Part shown: positions 8,380-16,321 of the stretch, one piece after another
Layout: the number at the start of each line of letters is the position of its first letter
How positions within the stretch are numbered: the stretch's first letter is position 1
DNA from: Clostridiales bacterium
Lineage (GTDB): Bacteria; Bacillota; Clostridia; Christensenellales; Aristaeellaceae
DNA: 17,803 nucleotides
Assembly (NCBI GenBank): GCA_004555535.1
Contig: SFHU01000057.1
Span: 1 to 17,803 of the forward strand
Direction of reading: 5' to 3'
Program-made: the position numbers and the translations under genes
The notes under the pieces: generated by a model
Database searches by the model: none
What the model was told of the DNA's origin: nothing
What the model saw: the letters and a program-made list of their open reading frames with translations, nothing else

Positions 8380-9092
8380 AGCGCATACCCCCTCGGCGTG
8401 AGCATCCGGCCAAAGCGCAGCCGGGTGGATGAATTACCGATGATGACCGTCGTGAACATGTCCACCTGCGCCTCCCTCAGCTCCGCGAGCGTCAGCGTGC
8501 GCGCCTGCTCCCCCTCCCGGCCGATCATGCGCGCCCAGCCGCAGACGGTGTCCGCGCTGCGGTACTGCAGCAGAATCTCGCAGGCGCGGCGAAGCTGATC
8601 CGTCCTCTTGCGGCTCATGGGGTTATACAGGGCGATGACGAAGTCCCCCTGCGCTGCGGCGTGCAGCCGCCGCTCGATCATTTCCCACGGCGTCATCAGG
8701 TCGGACAGACTGATCGCGGCGAAGTCCCCGCTCAGCGGCGCGCCGAGCAGCGCGGCCGCGGAAAGCGCTGCCGTCACGCCCGGCACGACGCGGATGTCAT
8801 CCGTCTCCTGCGAAAGCTCCAGCAGCAGCGCCGCCATGCCGTACACCTGCGCATCCCCGGAGCAGACTAGCGCCACGCGCTTCCCCGCCCGCGAGAGGCG
8901 CAGCGCCTCCTCGCAGCGTGCGCGCTCGCCGCGCATCGCCGTATCAAAGACCGGCTTGTCAGGATACTCCGTCCGGATCAGCGCGATATACGCCGTGTAT
9001 CCGACCAGCACATCCGCCACAGCAAGTGCCGCCTGCGCGTCTGCCGTCCGCCCACCGCCGGCACCCGGGCCGAGGCCCACCACATCGATCAT
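8376..9092 (-). CDS. cbiH: Cobalt-factor III C17-methyltransferase CbiH (ring contraction)
   Basis: CbiH methylates C17 and drives ring contraction. The 238-residue tetrapyrrole methylase has GLGPG at 6-10, GYTAY at 31-35, SGDAQVYGM at 78-86, DLMTPWE at 131-137 and YNPMS at 156-160. GYTAY, DLMTPWE and YNPMS separate CbiH/CobJ from CbiF, CbiE and CbiL. Length fits the single-domain form (about 240). There is no C-terminal iron-sulfur or CbiG-like fusion as seen in some relatives. The ATG overlaps the cbiG stop by 4 nt and the stop overlaps the cbiD ATG by 4 nt. Confidence 0.96.
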   Translation of the reverse strand: MIDVVGLGPGAGGGRTADAQAALAVADVLVGYTAYIALIRTEYPDKPVFDTAMRGERARCEEALRLSRAGKRVALVCSGDAQVYGMAALLLELSQETDDIRVVPGVTAALSAAALLGAPLSGDFAAISLSDLMTPWEMIERRLHAAAQGDFVIALYNPMSRKRTDQLRRACEILLQYRSADTVCGWARMIGREGEQARTLTLAELREAQVDMFTTVIIGNSSTRLRFGRMLTPRGYAL

Positions 9093-9979
9093 CGCTGTTC
9101 CTCCTTTCCCGCAAGCGCGAAGGTCAAGCCGTCTTGCGCCGTCTTGCCCATCAGCAGATGGCCGCCCGAGGCCAGCACCGCCGCGCGCTCACACACGCAG
9201 TCCACCCCGACCGTCCGCTGCACGAAGTCGGAATGGGCAAACACCCCGGGCACTGCTGCAAGCTCCTGCGCGCTGTACGTCACAAGCGGCAGGCGGTACC
9301 GGTTGCAAAAGCGCAGAAACGCGCCCTCGCTCTGCTTCCGGTCAATCGTCGCCAGCGCCCGAACGCTCAGCAGCGACACGCCGCAGCGGGCCAGGAAGCC
9401 CAGCGCTGCCTGCTCGAAGGCCTCCCCGTCGATGCCGCGCCTGCAGCCTGCGCCCAGCACGAGCGTTCGGGGCCGAAGAAACAGCGTCACCGGAAACGGC
9501 GGAGCCATCGTCCTGTCCGTGACCGCCACACCCACCGGCCTCCCGGCGAGCGCCGCAGCAGAGATGTCCCTGATCGCCTCCGGGTTTTCAATGGCAAGGC
9601 CCTGCGTGGTGGCCCAGCTGTCGATGGCCGGTATGCCGCGCACATCTGTCGCCGTCGTGATCACCGGCTGCGCGCCCGTGCGCGCAGCGATAGCAAGCGC
9701 CAGCGCATTCGCGCCGCCGATGTGCCCGGAGAGCAGCGAGATCACGTGCTGTCCGGCCTCGTCCATCACCAGCACGGCGGGATCGCTCGTCTTGCCGCGC
9801 AGCAGCGGCGCCACCGCGCGCACAGCGATGCCGCACGCGCCGATGAACAGCAGCGCATCCGCCGTGTCAAACACCTCGCGCGCCCATTCCCTGACCGGTA
9901 CGCCGCGCTCCACCGGAAAGCCCAGCTTCTCCTGCCACGCCTGCCCCTGCTGCGTGAACGCAATCGCCCGCACGATCAT
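9089..9979 (-). CDS. cbiG: Cobalt-precorrin-5A hydrolase CbiG
   Basis: CbiG opens the ring-A acetate lactone and releases the two-carbon fragment as acetaldehyde, a step specific to the anaerobic pathway. The 296-residue protein has the N-terminal and central domain with FIGACGIAVRAVAPLL and LSGHIGGANALA (83-94), then the C-terminal domain from about residue 170 beginning LRPRTLVLGAGCRRG. It is a little shorter than many CbiG proteins (about 340-350), with a shortened N-terminal region, but its core motifs are intact. Both ends are 4-nt overlaps with neighbouring methylase genes. Confidence 0.95.
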   Translation of the reverse strand: MIVRAIAFTQQGQAWQEKLGFPVERGVPVREWAREVFDTADALLFIGACGIAVRAVAPLLRGKTSDPAVLVMDEAGQHVISLLSGHIGGANALALAIAARTGAQPVITTATDVRGIPAIDSWATTQGLAIENPEAIRDISAAALAGRPVGVAVTDRTMAPPFPVTLFLRPRTLVLGAGCRRGIDGEAFEQAALGFLARCGVSLLSVRALATIDRKQSEGAFLRFCNRYRLPLVTYSAQELAAVPGVFAHSDFVQRTVGVDCVCERAAVLASGGHLLMGKTAQDGLTFALAGKEEQR

Positions 9980-10722
9980 GTTTCCGCCTCCCGGCAGCTG
10001 TGCGAAAACGACGGATCATAGAGCCTGGAGTGCTCGTATGCATCCCCCAGGAAGCCGCCAATCAGTACAAGCGCGGTCTTTCGGATGTGCGACGCGCGCC
10101 CGGCAATCGTCGCCAGCGTGCCGCGCACGATCTCCTGCTCCGGCCACGACGCCTTGAAGACCACGGCTGCGGGCGTATTCGGCGCATAGCCGCCCGCCAT
10201 CAGTTCTGCGCAAAGCTCGGAGAGCATCCCTGCGCTCAGGAACAGCGCCATCGTGCTCCCGTGCTGCGCCAGCGTGCGGATGCTCTCGCGCTGCGGCACG
10301 GGCGTACGCCCGGCCATGCGGCTGATGATGACGCTCTGGCTGACGCCGGGCAGCGTATACTCGGCCTTGAGCGCCGCCGCCGCGGCAAACAGCGAGCTGA
10401 CCCCCGGAACGACCTCATAGCGAAGCCCCAGCCGATCCAGCGCGTCCATCTGCTCGCGAATCGCGCCGTAGATGGAGGGATCACCGGTGTGCAGCCGCAC
10501 GGCGATCGCCTTCTGCGGGCAGGCAGCCAGCTCGCCGATCACCTGCTCCAGTGTCATGGAGGCGCTGTTCAGGCAGCGCGTGCCCTCCCTGCAATACGAC
10601 AGCAGCGCCGGATTGACCAATGAGCCGGCATAGATCACCAGCTCCGCCTGTGCAAGCAGCCGTGCGCCACGCACGGTGATCAGATCCTCCGCGCCCGGCC
10701 CCGCGCCGATAAAGTAGATCAT
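9976..10722 (-). CDS. cbiF: Cobalt-precorrin-4 C11-methyltransferase CbiF
   Basis: CbiF methylates C11 of cobalt-precorrin-4. The 248-residue tetrapyrrole methylase starts IYFIGAGPGAEDLITVRGA (GAGPG at 6-10) and contains IYAGSLVNPALL (30-41) and HTGDPSIYGA (78-87), the recognised CbiF/CobM signature. VPGVSSLFAAAAAL follows near residue 105. The C-terminal extension of about 25 residues includes FLGDAYEHSRLYDPSFSH, also typical. Length is normal. The start overlaps the cbiET stop by 4 nt and the stop overlaps the cbiG ATG by 4 nt. Confidence 0.97.
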   Translation of the reverse strand: MIYFIGAGPGAEDLITVRGARLLAQAELVIYAGSLVNPALLSYCREGTRCLNSASMTLEQVIGELAACPQKAIAVRLHTGDPSIYGAIREQMDALDRLGLRYEVVPGVSSLFAAAAALKAEYTLPGVSQSVIISRMAGRTPVPQRESIRTLAQHGSTMALFLSAGMLSELCAELMAGGYAPNTPAAVVFKASWPEQEIVRGTLATIAGRASHIRKTALVLIGGFLGDAYEHSRLYDPSFSHSCREAET

Positions 10723-11921
10723 CGCTTCTCCTCCTTCGTGCCCGCGAACAAAAACACCGGACTTTGCGCGCGCAGCATCGTGTGCCCGCCGATGCGCTCC
10801 AGGCGCGAGGCCGCAAGCTGGACTGCCGTAAAGCCGTCCAGCGCCTGCATCCGCTCCGTCAGGCAGGCAGCGCTCTCCATCGTCACAGCCGTCGCTGCGA
10901 TGCGCACCGGGCCGGGCAGGGCCAGCACGACATCCAAAATGCCATCAAGCGCTGCGCCGCTGCCGCCGATGAACACGTGCGTCGGCACGTTCATCCCCGT
11001 CAGCGCGCCGGGCGCTTCTCCACGCACGACATTCACGTTCAGCAGGTGAAACCGGCGCACGTTTTCCGCAATCAGCTCCAGCGCCTCATCGTCCCGCTCG
11101 ACGGCAAACACCTCGCCCAGCGGGCATTGCCGTGCGCACTCCACCGTCACGCTGCCCGTGCCCGCGCCCACGTCCCAGACGACCGAATCCGGCGCAAGCC
11201 CCAGCGCGGAAAGCACCTGCACGCGGATCTCCTGCTTGGTCATTGGTGTTTTCCCCCGGCAAAAAGATTCGTCCGCCAGCCCGATCTTTGGCAAACCGCT
11301 TTCGGGCGCGTCATTTTCCACGAGCACCATGCACAGCGGCGGGTAAGCCCTCCCCGGCTCGTAGGCATCGACGCGCTCATCCGCATAGGAGAGCCGATCC
11401 CCGACGGTCATGCGCGCATGGGCAAGCCCGCCGCGCGCGAGCACCTCCCGCACCCAATGTGGGTCGCGCACATCGTCCAGGAAGAGCACGGTTTCGCGTT
11501 CGGTGCGCACCGCATGGCACAGCGCCGATGGCGACAGCGCGCGCCCATGCGCAGAGAGCACGCGCGCCGCCTGCCAGGGGCGCTTCATCGCCGCGAAGAA
11601 CGCCTGCAGCGCACTCACGCCCGGCAAGACGTGCAGCGCATCGCGGCCAAATCGCTGCACCAGAAGCCCCAACAGGCTGTATACACCCGCGTCGCCGGAG
11701 ACGAGCACAGCCGTGCGCAATCCCGCCTCCCGCTGCGCTGCCAGCGAGGGAAGCGCGTCCTCCAACGGGAGCATGGGAATGACGGGCACGCCCGGCGGGA
11801 CGAGCGCCCTGTGCCGCTGCGCACAGCAGACCGTCTGCGCCCGGTCAAGCGCCTGCCGCGCCTCCAGCGTCATCAGCGCCGTGTCACCCGGTCCGACGCT
11901 GATCACCTCAATCCAGTTCAT
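10719..11921 (-). CDS. cbiET: Fused CbiE-CbiT: C5,15 methyltransferase and C12-decarboxylating methyltransferase
   Basis: This fusion methylates cobalt-precorrin at C5 and C15 and decarboxylates the C12 acetate. From the chosen start it has 400 residues. Residues 1 to about 205 are a CbiE-type tetrapyrrole methylase (VGPGD at 9-13, SGDAGVYSLLG at 75-85, LPGVSALQ at 99-106). Residues of about 220-400 are a CbiT Rossmann methyltransferase with TKQEIRVQVLSALGL and SAM loop DVGAGTG (250-256), then VFIGGSGAALDGIL. The same fusion is known as CobL in the aerobic pathway. ATG 11921 is preferred over ATG 11925-11927 because the GAGGG site is directly against the upstream ATG but 6 nt from this one. 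The start lies 14 nt inside the ATPase gene. Confidence 0.96.
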   Translation of the reverse strand: MNWIEVISVGPGDTALMTLEARQALDRAQTVCCAQRHRALVPPGVPVIPMLPLEDALPSLAAQREAGLRTAVLVSGDAGVYSLLGLLVQRFGRDALHVLPGVSALQAFFAAMKRPWQAARVLSAHGRALSPSALCHAVRTERETVLFLDDVRDPHWVREVLARGGLAHARMTVGDRLSYADERVDAYEPGRAYPPLCMVLVENDAPESGLPKIGLADESFCRGKTPMTKQEIRVQVLSALGLAPDSVVWDVGAGTGSVTVECARQCPLGEVFAVERDDEALELIAENVRRFHLLNVNVVRGEAPGALTGMNVPTHVFIGGSGAALDGILDVVLALPGPVRIAATAVTMESAACLTERMQALDGFTAVQLAASRLERIGGHTMLRAQSPVFLFAGTKEEKR

Positions 11922-13029
11922 CTGCATCCCTCACGATTCTGATTCCTTCCCGCTCCGCCATGCGCATCAGGTCTTCAAAGCAGGCATTCTGTGCTCTGAT
12001 CGGCACGCCGGTGTACAGCAGCGTCCCGCAGGTGCGCACAGCGTTCACAGCCGCATCGATTGAAAATGAAGAGATCACCCCAAAGGCAGCTTCCGCAATG
12101 ACCTGTCCGGCCAATGCCCGTGCCACCGGATAGTCCACATCGTTGTCAAAGAGAATCCCTGTATCAAAGGGAATCCCCTGCCGCTGCAGCCTGCGGTAAT
12201 GCACTGTGCCATAGCCTGCTCCGCCCAGCACAAACACGCGCGGCTTTCCTTCCGGCGGCTCCAGCTCAGCGCTACCGCAGCGCGCATCGCAGCTGCCGGA
12301 TCTCAGATCAAACAGCGCTTCGATGTTCCCTGCGGCAAAGACCTCCTCCGGCGTGCCGCTTGAGGCGATGGTTTCTCCCTTCACGCACAGCACGCGGTCA
12401 GCGACCTTCTGCGCCAGATCGATCTCGTGCAGGGACAGGATCACCGCAAGGCCCTGCTCCCGTGACATCCTGCGCAGGATGGACAGCAGCTCCGTCCTGT
12501 GATGCACGTCCAGATAGGACGTCGGCTCATCCAGCACGAGGATCTCCGGCTCCTGGCACAGCGCCCGTGCCAGCAGTACGCGCTGACGCTGGCCGTCGCT
12601 GACGCGCGCAAAGTCCCGGTCTGCGATCTCCAGCGCATGCACCTGCGAAAGGCACCGCCGCACCACGGCATGATCCTCGCTGCCCAGCACGCCGAGCCGC
12701 CCCGTGTAGGGATAGCGTCCCGCTGCCGCCACATCGTAGCAGGTCATCAGTTCCGGCTGAATGCGGCCCGTCAGCATGACGGACAGCCGCTTCGCCAGTT
12801 CTCTAGCGCGCAGGCCGCTTTGCTCATCCTTTCCAATCCACACCGTTCCAGCCTGCGCGGCAAGCTGCCCGGCAATCGTGCGCAGGATGGTCGTTTTGCC
12901 GCCGCCATTGGGCCCGATGAGCGCGAGGATTTCACCCGGACGCAGTTGAAACCCGATGCGCCGGATCAGCGGCCTTCCGTCGTAGCCGACGGTCAGATTG
13001 TCTGCCGAAAAGGCAAAGCCTTCAGCCAT
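11908..13029 (-). CDS. ABC transporter ATPase (FecE/BtuD type) with an uncharacterised C-terminal domain
   Basis: This cytoplasmic ATPase powers the FecCD-type permease encoded just upstream. In its 373 residues the nucleotide-binding domain covers about 1-245: Walker A GPNGGGKTT (39-47), signature VSDGQRQR (143-150, a variant of LSGGQ), Walker B ILVLDEPTSYLD (163-174) and switch His201. A typical family member ends near residue 255-265. Here about 110 residues follow, starting FVLGGAGYGTVHYRRL (GGAGYG at 269-274, a glycine-rich nucleotide-loop look) and including PFDTGILFDNDVDYPVARALA. I do not recognise a named family for this extension. The start overlaps the permease end by 8 nt, and the stop lies inside cbiET. 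Substrate is likely cobalamin, a corrinoid or cobalt complex, judged from operon and riboswitch; iron or haem complexes are alternatives. Confidence 0.92.
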   Translation of the reverse strand: MAEGFAFSADNLTVGYDGRPLIRRIGFQLRPGEILALIGPNGGGKTTILRTIAGQLAAQAGTVWIGKDEQSGLRARELAKRLSVMLTGRIQPELMTCYDVAAAGRYPYTGRLGVLGSEDHAVVRRCLSQVHALEIADRDFARVSDGQRQRVLLARALCQEPEILVLDEPTSYLDVHHRTELLSILRRMSREQGLAVILSLHEIDLAQKVADRVLCVKGETIASSGTPEEVFAAGNIEALFDLRSGSCDARCGSAELEPPEGKPRVFVLGGAGYGTVHYRRLQRQGIPFDTGILFDNDVDYPVARALAGQVIAEAAFGVISSFSIDAAVNAVRTCGTLLYTGVPIRAQNACFEDLMRMAEREGIRIVRDADELD

Positions 13030-14041
13030 CCGCTCGCCCCCTTTGCCGCAAGAGCATCAGCGCGATGACGACGGGCGCGCCGAAGGCCGACGTGACCGTG
13101 CTGATGCTCAGCTCCGTCGGCGCAAAGGCCGTGCGCGCAATCAGGTCGCAGCCGACGCAAAACACCGCGCCGCCCAAAAACGACGCCGGGATGACGGCCA
13201 GCGGTTTGGCTGTGCCCAGCAGCCGCTTGACCAGAAACGGCGCGGCGATGCCGACAAAGGAGACCGGCCCGGCAAACGCCGTCACACAGGCGGACAGCAC
13301 GCTCGAAAGCACCACCAGCGCCGCTCGCAGCGCGCGGATTGGCACGCCCACGCTCTGCGCATATGCCTCGCCCAGCTGCAGCGCGCCGATGGGCTTGGCC
13401 AGAAGCAGACACAGCAGCGACGAGAGGCCCACCATCCACGCAGCCGCCCGGACGTTTTCCCAGCTCATGCCGGAGAAGCTGCCCTGCGACCAGCCGTGCA
13501 GGTTCACGATCTGCGCGTCCTGCGCGAAGGTAACGGCGAAATCCGTGATCGCCGAGCAGATGTAGCCGATCATCACGCCCGCCACCAGCAGCGAGGCCAT
13601 GCCGCGCAGCTGCCTGGCGGCCAGCAGCACAAAGCCCATGGACAGCATCGCCCCGGCAAACGCCGCCAGCACCAGCTCCCACGAGGAGAGCGCGTGCATG
13701 CGCTGCGCAAGGACGATCAGCGCAAGGGCGACCGTCAGCTTCGCGCCGGAGGAGACGCCCAGCACAAACGGCCCCGCGATGGGATTGGCGAAGAACGTCT
13801 GCAAAAGAAAGCCCGAGAGCGCCAGCGCGCCGCCAAGCAGCGCCGCCATCAGTGCGCGCGGCAGGCGAATGCTCATAATGATGCTGACCTGCGTCGCCTC
13901 TCCCTGCCCGGTCAGCAGAATCCACGCGGCGTCGCCGGGCGGGATGCGCACGCTACCCACGCCCGCGCTGAGCAGCAACAAAAGCGCGAGCACGAGCGTG
14001 AGCGCCGCGCAGACGCCGAGCACCCGTCCCCTTCTTTTCAT
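13022..14041 (-). CDS. FecCD/BtuC-family ABC transporter permease
   Basis: This inner-membrane permease of the iron-siderophore/haem/vitamin B12 class has about 339 residues and multiple strongly hydrophobic segments. The family motifs RIPPGDAAWILL near the N-terminus, IRLPRALMAALLGGALALSG, QTFFANPIAGPFVLGVSSGAKL and, near the end, GPVSFVGIAAPFLVKRLLG are all present. The frame is open back to a TTG at 14068, which would overlap the binding-protein stop. I prefer ATG 14041 because a GAGGGA site lies 6 nt upstream and the protein then begins MKRRGR followed by a hydrophobic segment. The binding protein lies directly upstream and the ATPase directly downstream, giving a full importer. Confidence 0.93.
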   Translation of the reverse strand: MKRRGRVLGVCAALTLVLALLLLLSAGVGSVRIPPGDAAWILLTGQGEATQVSIIMSIRLPRALMAALLGGALALSGFLLQTFFANPIAGPFVLGVSSGAKLTVALALIVLAQRMHALSSWELVLAAFAGAMLSMGFVLLAARQLRGMASLLVAGVMIGYICSAITDFAVTFAQDAQIVNLHGWSQGSFSGMSWENVRAAAWMVGLSSLLCLLLAKPIGALQLGEAYAQSVGVPIRALRAALVVLSSVLSACVTAFAGPVSFVGIAAPFLVKRLLGTAKPLAVIPASFLGGAVFCVGCDLIARTAFAPTELSISTVTSAFGAPVVIALMLLRQRGRADG

Positions 14042-14064
14042 GGTTTGTCCCTCATTTTCTGCGC

Positions 14065-15471
14065 TCAATTCAGATGCGTCAGGAACGCAAGCTCGTTTGC
14101 TTCACCCGTGAGCAGCGCATGCAGCTCTGCGATCATGCTGCCGATGCGGTCCGTCGCCTGATACAGCGCGCTATCCGTGCAGTAGACGCTGCCCTCCCGA
14201 ACCGCCCTGAACGCCGCAAAGAGGCCGTCCTTTTGGATCAGCTCGTCCACCGAGGAAATCGGCGCCTCGATTGTGGCGTTGTAGATCAGCACATCCGCAT
14301 CCACGGCGGCGCGATAGAACTCCTCCATCGTCATCTGCACGGACGCGCTGCCCTTGGCAAGCCCCGTAAAGGCGTAACGCCCGCCAGCCAGATCGATCAT
14401 CCGGGCGATGTAATCCTCCTCGCCGCGCACGACGGCGGCGCCGTTTGAATGCAGGTAAAAGAAAGCCACCGTCTTTTCCGTGTTCGGAAAGCCGAAAAGT
14501 GTCTTAAGCATCTGCGCCTGCCCGTCAAAGAATGCCTGCGCCTCTTCGATCCTGCCCGTCAGCACGCCGTAGAGCTTCACCCACTCCGTGCGCCCCAGCG
14601 GATGCGGCTCATAGCTGGAGCGGTCGATAAACACCGGGATGCCCAGCATCCTCAGCAGCTCCCCGACCTTGGGCGTGTGCAGGATCATCGTTGATTCAAT
14701 CGCCAGATCGCAGCCCTCGCGCAGCAGCAGCTCATAGTCCGGCTCGCTGTATTTGCCCGCGAAGAGCATCGTGCCATCCGCCATCGCCTGCTGCGCGCTT
14801 TCAATCGTCCAATCATCCGCCCTCGTGCCGGACAGGCGAATCCGATCCACTGCGTCAATCGCGTCAAAGAGCGCCATCGCAGAGCTTGCCGCCAGATAGA
14901 TCGAGTCAAGCGGCTGACTGAGCACGACGATCGCCGGGTCAAGCCCCTCGGGCGCGTCCTTCCCCTGCGGAACGACCAGGTAGCGCGCATCGTCCTTCAC
15001 ATCGATGAGTGCATAGCCGCCCGAATAGAAATCCACCGAAAAGCCCTCGGCATAGACAAGCTCCATGCTCGATTCGCGCTCAAGCCCCGCCAGCGGATCA
15101 CCCTCACCCGTGCCAATGAACAGCGTGTAGGCAATCTCATGTGCGGCGCTCATAGCCGTCGTCGTCGCGCCAAATGTGACCGCTTCATTCAGGGGTACAG
15201 GCAGCGTGAAGACCGAGCACCCGTCTTCGTGCTCCGCCGCATAGGTCTGGTCATCCAGCACAGCGCGGGTATAATTCGGGCTGTCGAAGACGATGACAGC
15301 ATAGGCCTGTCCCTCCACGACGCGCACCTCGTCACAGTGGATTGCAACGCGGCCCGTACCGCCCGTGATGGTCACACGCTCCGGCGACAGCGTCCCGTGT
15401 TCGAGCGCTAGCGCGCCGGCGGAAAAGCACAGCAGCAGCGCTGCCCCCATCGCCAGGATTCTCTTCATCAT
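14065..15471 (-). CDS. ABC transporter substrate-binding protein with a fused N-terminal extracellular domain
   Basis: This is an exported 468-residue protein. Residues 1-22 form a signal peptide (KR then a hydrophobic core, likely cut after AGALA). I see no convincing lipobox; Cys15 is in LLLC. Residues of about 30-120 form a beta-rich domain resembling the repeats of the upstream gene, with PVPLNEAVTFGATTTAMSAAHEIAYTLFI and an HxxxY pair (His111, Tyr115). From about 140 onward it is a TroA/BtuF-type binding protein with the DRSSYEPHPLGRTEW motif and the long backbone helix typical of class III binding proteins. ATG 15471 is chosen: GGGAGGA lies 7 nt upstream and MKRILAMGAALLL follows. The open frame reaches 15699, but that upstream part overlaps the previous gene. 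Ligand is probably a corrinoid or metal-tetrapyrrole, judged from context. Confidence 0.9.
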   Translation of the reverse strand: MMKRILAMGAALLLCFSAGALALEHGTLSPERVTITGGTGRVAIHCDEVRVVEGQAYAVIVFDSPNYTRAVLDDQTYAAEHEDGCSVFTLPVPLNEAVTFGATTTAMSAAHEIAYTLFIGTGEGDPLAGLERESSMELVYAEGFSVDFYSGGYALIDVKDDARYLVVPQGKDAPEGLDPAIVVLSQPLDSIYLAASSAMALFDAIDAVDRIRLSGTRADDWTIESAQQAMADGTMLFAGKYSEPDYELLLREGCDLAIESTMILHTPKVGELLRMLGIPVFIDRSSYEPHPLGRTEWVKLYGVLTGRIEEAQAFFDGQAQMLKTLFGFPNTEKTVAFFYLHSNGAAVVRGEEDYIARMIDLAGGRYAFTGLAKGSASVQMTMEEFYRAAVDADVLIYNATIEAPISSVDELIQKDGLFAAFRAVREGSVYCTDSALYQATDRIGSMIAELHALLTGEANELAFLTHLN

Positions 15472-15487
15472 TCGGCTTTCCTCCCGC

Positions 15488-16291
15488 TCACAGCGGCGCG
15501 AGCGTCGCAGCATCCAGCGTGATGGTCCGGTCATACCAGCGCTTCGTCTTCTCAGAATAGGTCGCCACAGACAGCGGCTGATCCAGCGACGGCACCTCCA
15601 GCTCGTAGGTGTACGCCCCCTTCGCATCCGGCACAGCCGCAATCCAGCCCGCCTCATCCGTGCGCGCGTCCTTGGCCATCCCGGCGTAGAGGTATGCATA
15701 GCTGTTCTTCTGCGCGGTCAGCACGGCGGTCATCCGCCCATCCATGACCGTCAGAACGCAGCCGGAAAAGCGCAGCAGGCCCGAATCCGTCGTGACCGAG
15801 ACTGCATACACGCCGTCCGGTGCGGCGACATTGGCCGCATCCGTCTGCCCAGGCTCCTGCGCAGGCGCTTCATAGGGCAGCAGCGTGTCCGACCGGAAGA
15901 CCAGCGTCCGGTCATACCAGCGGTCGTATTTGATGGAGTAGGCGGCGACTGCCAGCTCCTCGTCCAGCGCGGAAACCGGCATGGCAAACGTATGCCTGCC
16001 CTCGCTGTCCTCGCCATAGGGAATCCACGTCTCCCTCGGCGCCGCCGCAGCCTCCTCCGCCGTGCCCGGATACAGATAGCCGTAGCCCTGGCCGCTGAGC
16101 GTCAGCACGGCATGGAGCTCACCATCCCCGACGTCGAGCACGCACCTGACCACGCGGAACATCGACGCATTCGAGGACACGCCAATCGTATAGCATCCCT
16201 CCTCTGGGATGGGCTGTGCGAGCGCGCCTGCCGCCGTCAACAGCAGCAGCGCCGCCAGCAGCCAGGCTGCGCACCTTGCGCTTTCCTTCAT
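15488..16291 (-). CDS. Secreted protein with two copies of an uncharacterised, NEAT-like domain
   Basis: This is a 267-residue exported protein. Residues 1-25 are a signal peptide ending AGALA. Two homologous domains follow, at about 31-135 and 158-262, joined by a linker rich in Pro, Ala, Gln and Glu. Matching landmarks are Cys50/Cys178, DGELHAVLTL/DGRMTAVLTA, YGYLYPG (70-76)/YAYLYAG (198-204) and KYDRWYDRTLVF/KTKRWYDRTITL. The first copy has a YxxxY pair (Tyr122, Tyr126); in the second Thr249 replaces the first Tyr. The layout (SNASMF, then an alternating beta segment, then YxxxY in a late strand) recalls NEAT haem-binding domains, but that is my reading, not a search result. There is no sortase motif or transmembrane anchor. 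AGGAGG lies 8 nt before ATG 16291. Between cbiK and the transporter, it may capture or relay a cobalt-tetrapyrrole ligand. Confidence 0.88.
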   Translation of the reverse strand: MKESARCAAWLLAALLLLTAAGALAQPIPEEGCYTIGVSSNASMFRVVRCVLDVGDGELHAVLTLSGQGYGYLYPGTAEEAAAAPRETWIPYGEDSEGRHTFAMPVSALDEELAVAAYSIKYDRWYDRTLVFRSDTLLPYEAPAQEPGQTDAANVAAPDGVYAVSVTTDSGLLRFSGCVLTVMDGRMTAVLTAQKNSYAYLYAGMAKDARTDEAGWIAAVPDAKGAYTYELEVPSLDQPLSVATYSEKTKRWYDRTITLDAATLAPL

Positions 16292-16321
16292 CCTGTTATC
16301 CTCCTGTCCATCAAGGAATAG

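Noticed and set aside
14042..14068. TTG start for the permease
   Set aside because: It has poor ribosome binding site support, while ATG 14041 has GAGGGA at 6 nt spacing and is followed by a hydrophobic segment.
12998..14161. Long open frame on the plus strand opposite the permease gene (387 codons)
   Set aside because: It is antisense to a clearly conserved permease, has low-complexity Arg/His/Gln-rich sequence and no recognisable motif; high GC makes such open frames common.
15472..15699. Upstream extension of the substrate-binding protein frame
   Set aside because: It overlaps the end of the repeat-protein gene; the true start at 15471 has a ribosome binding site and begins a signal peptide.
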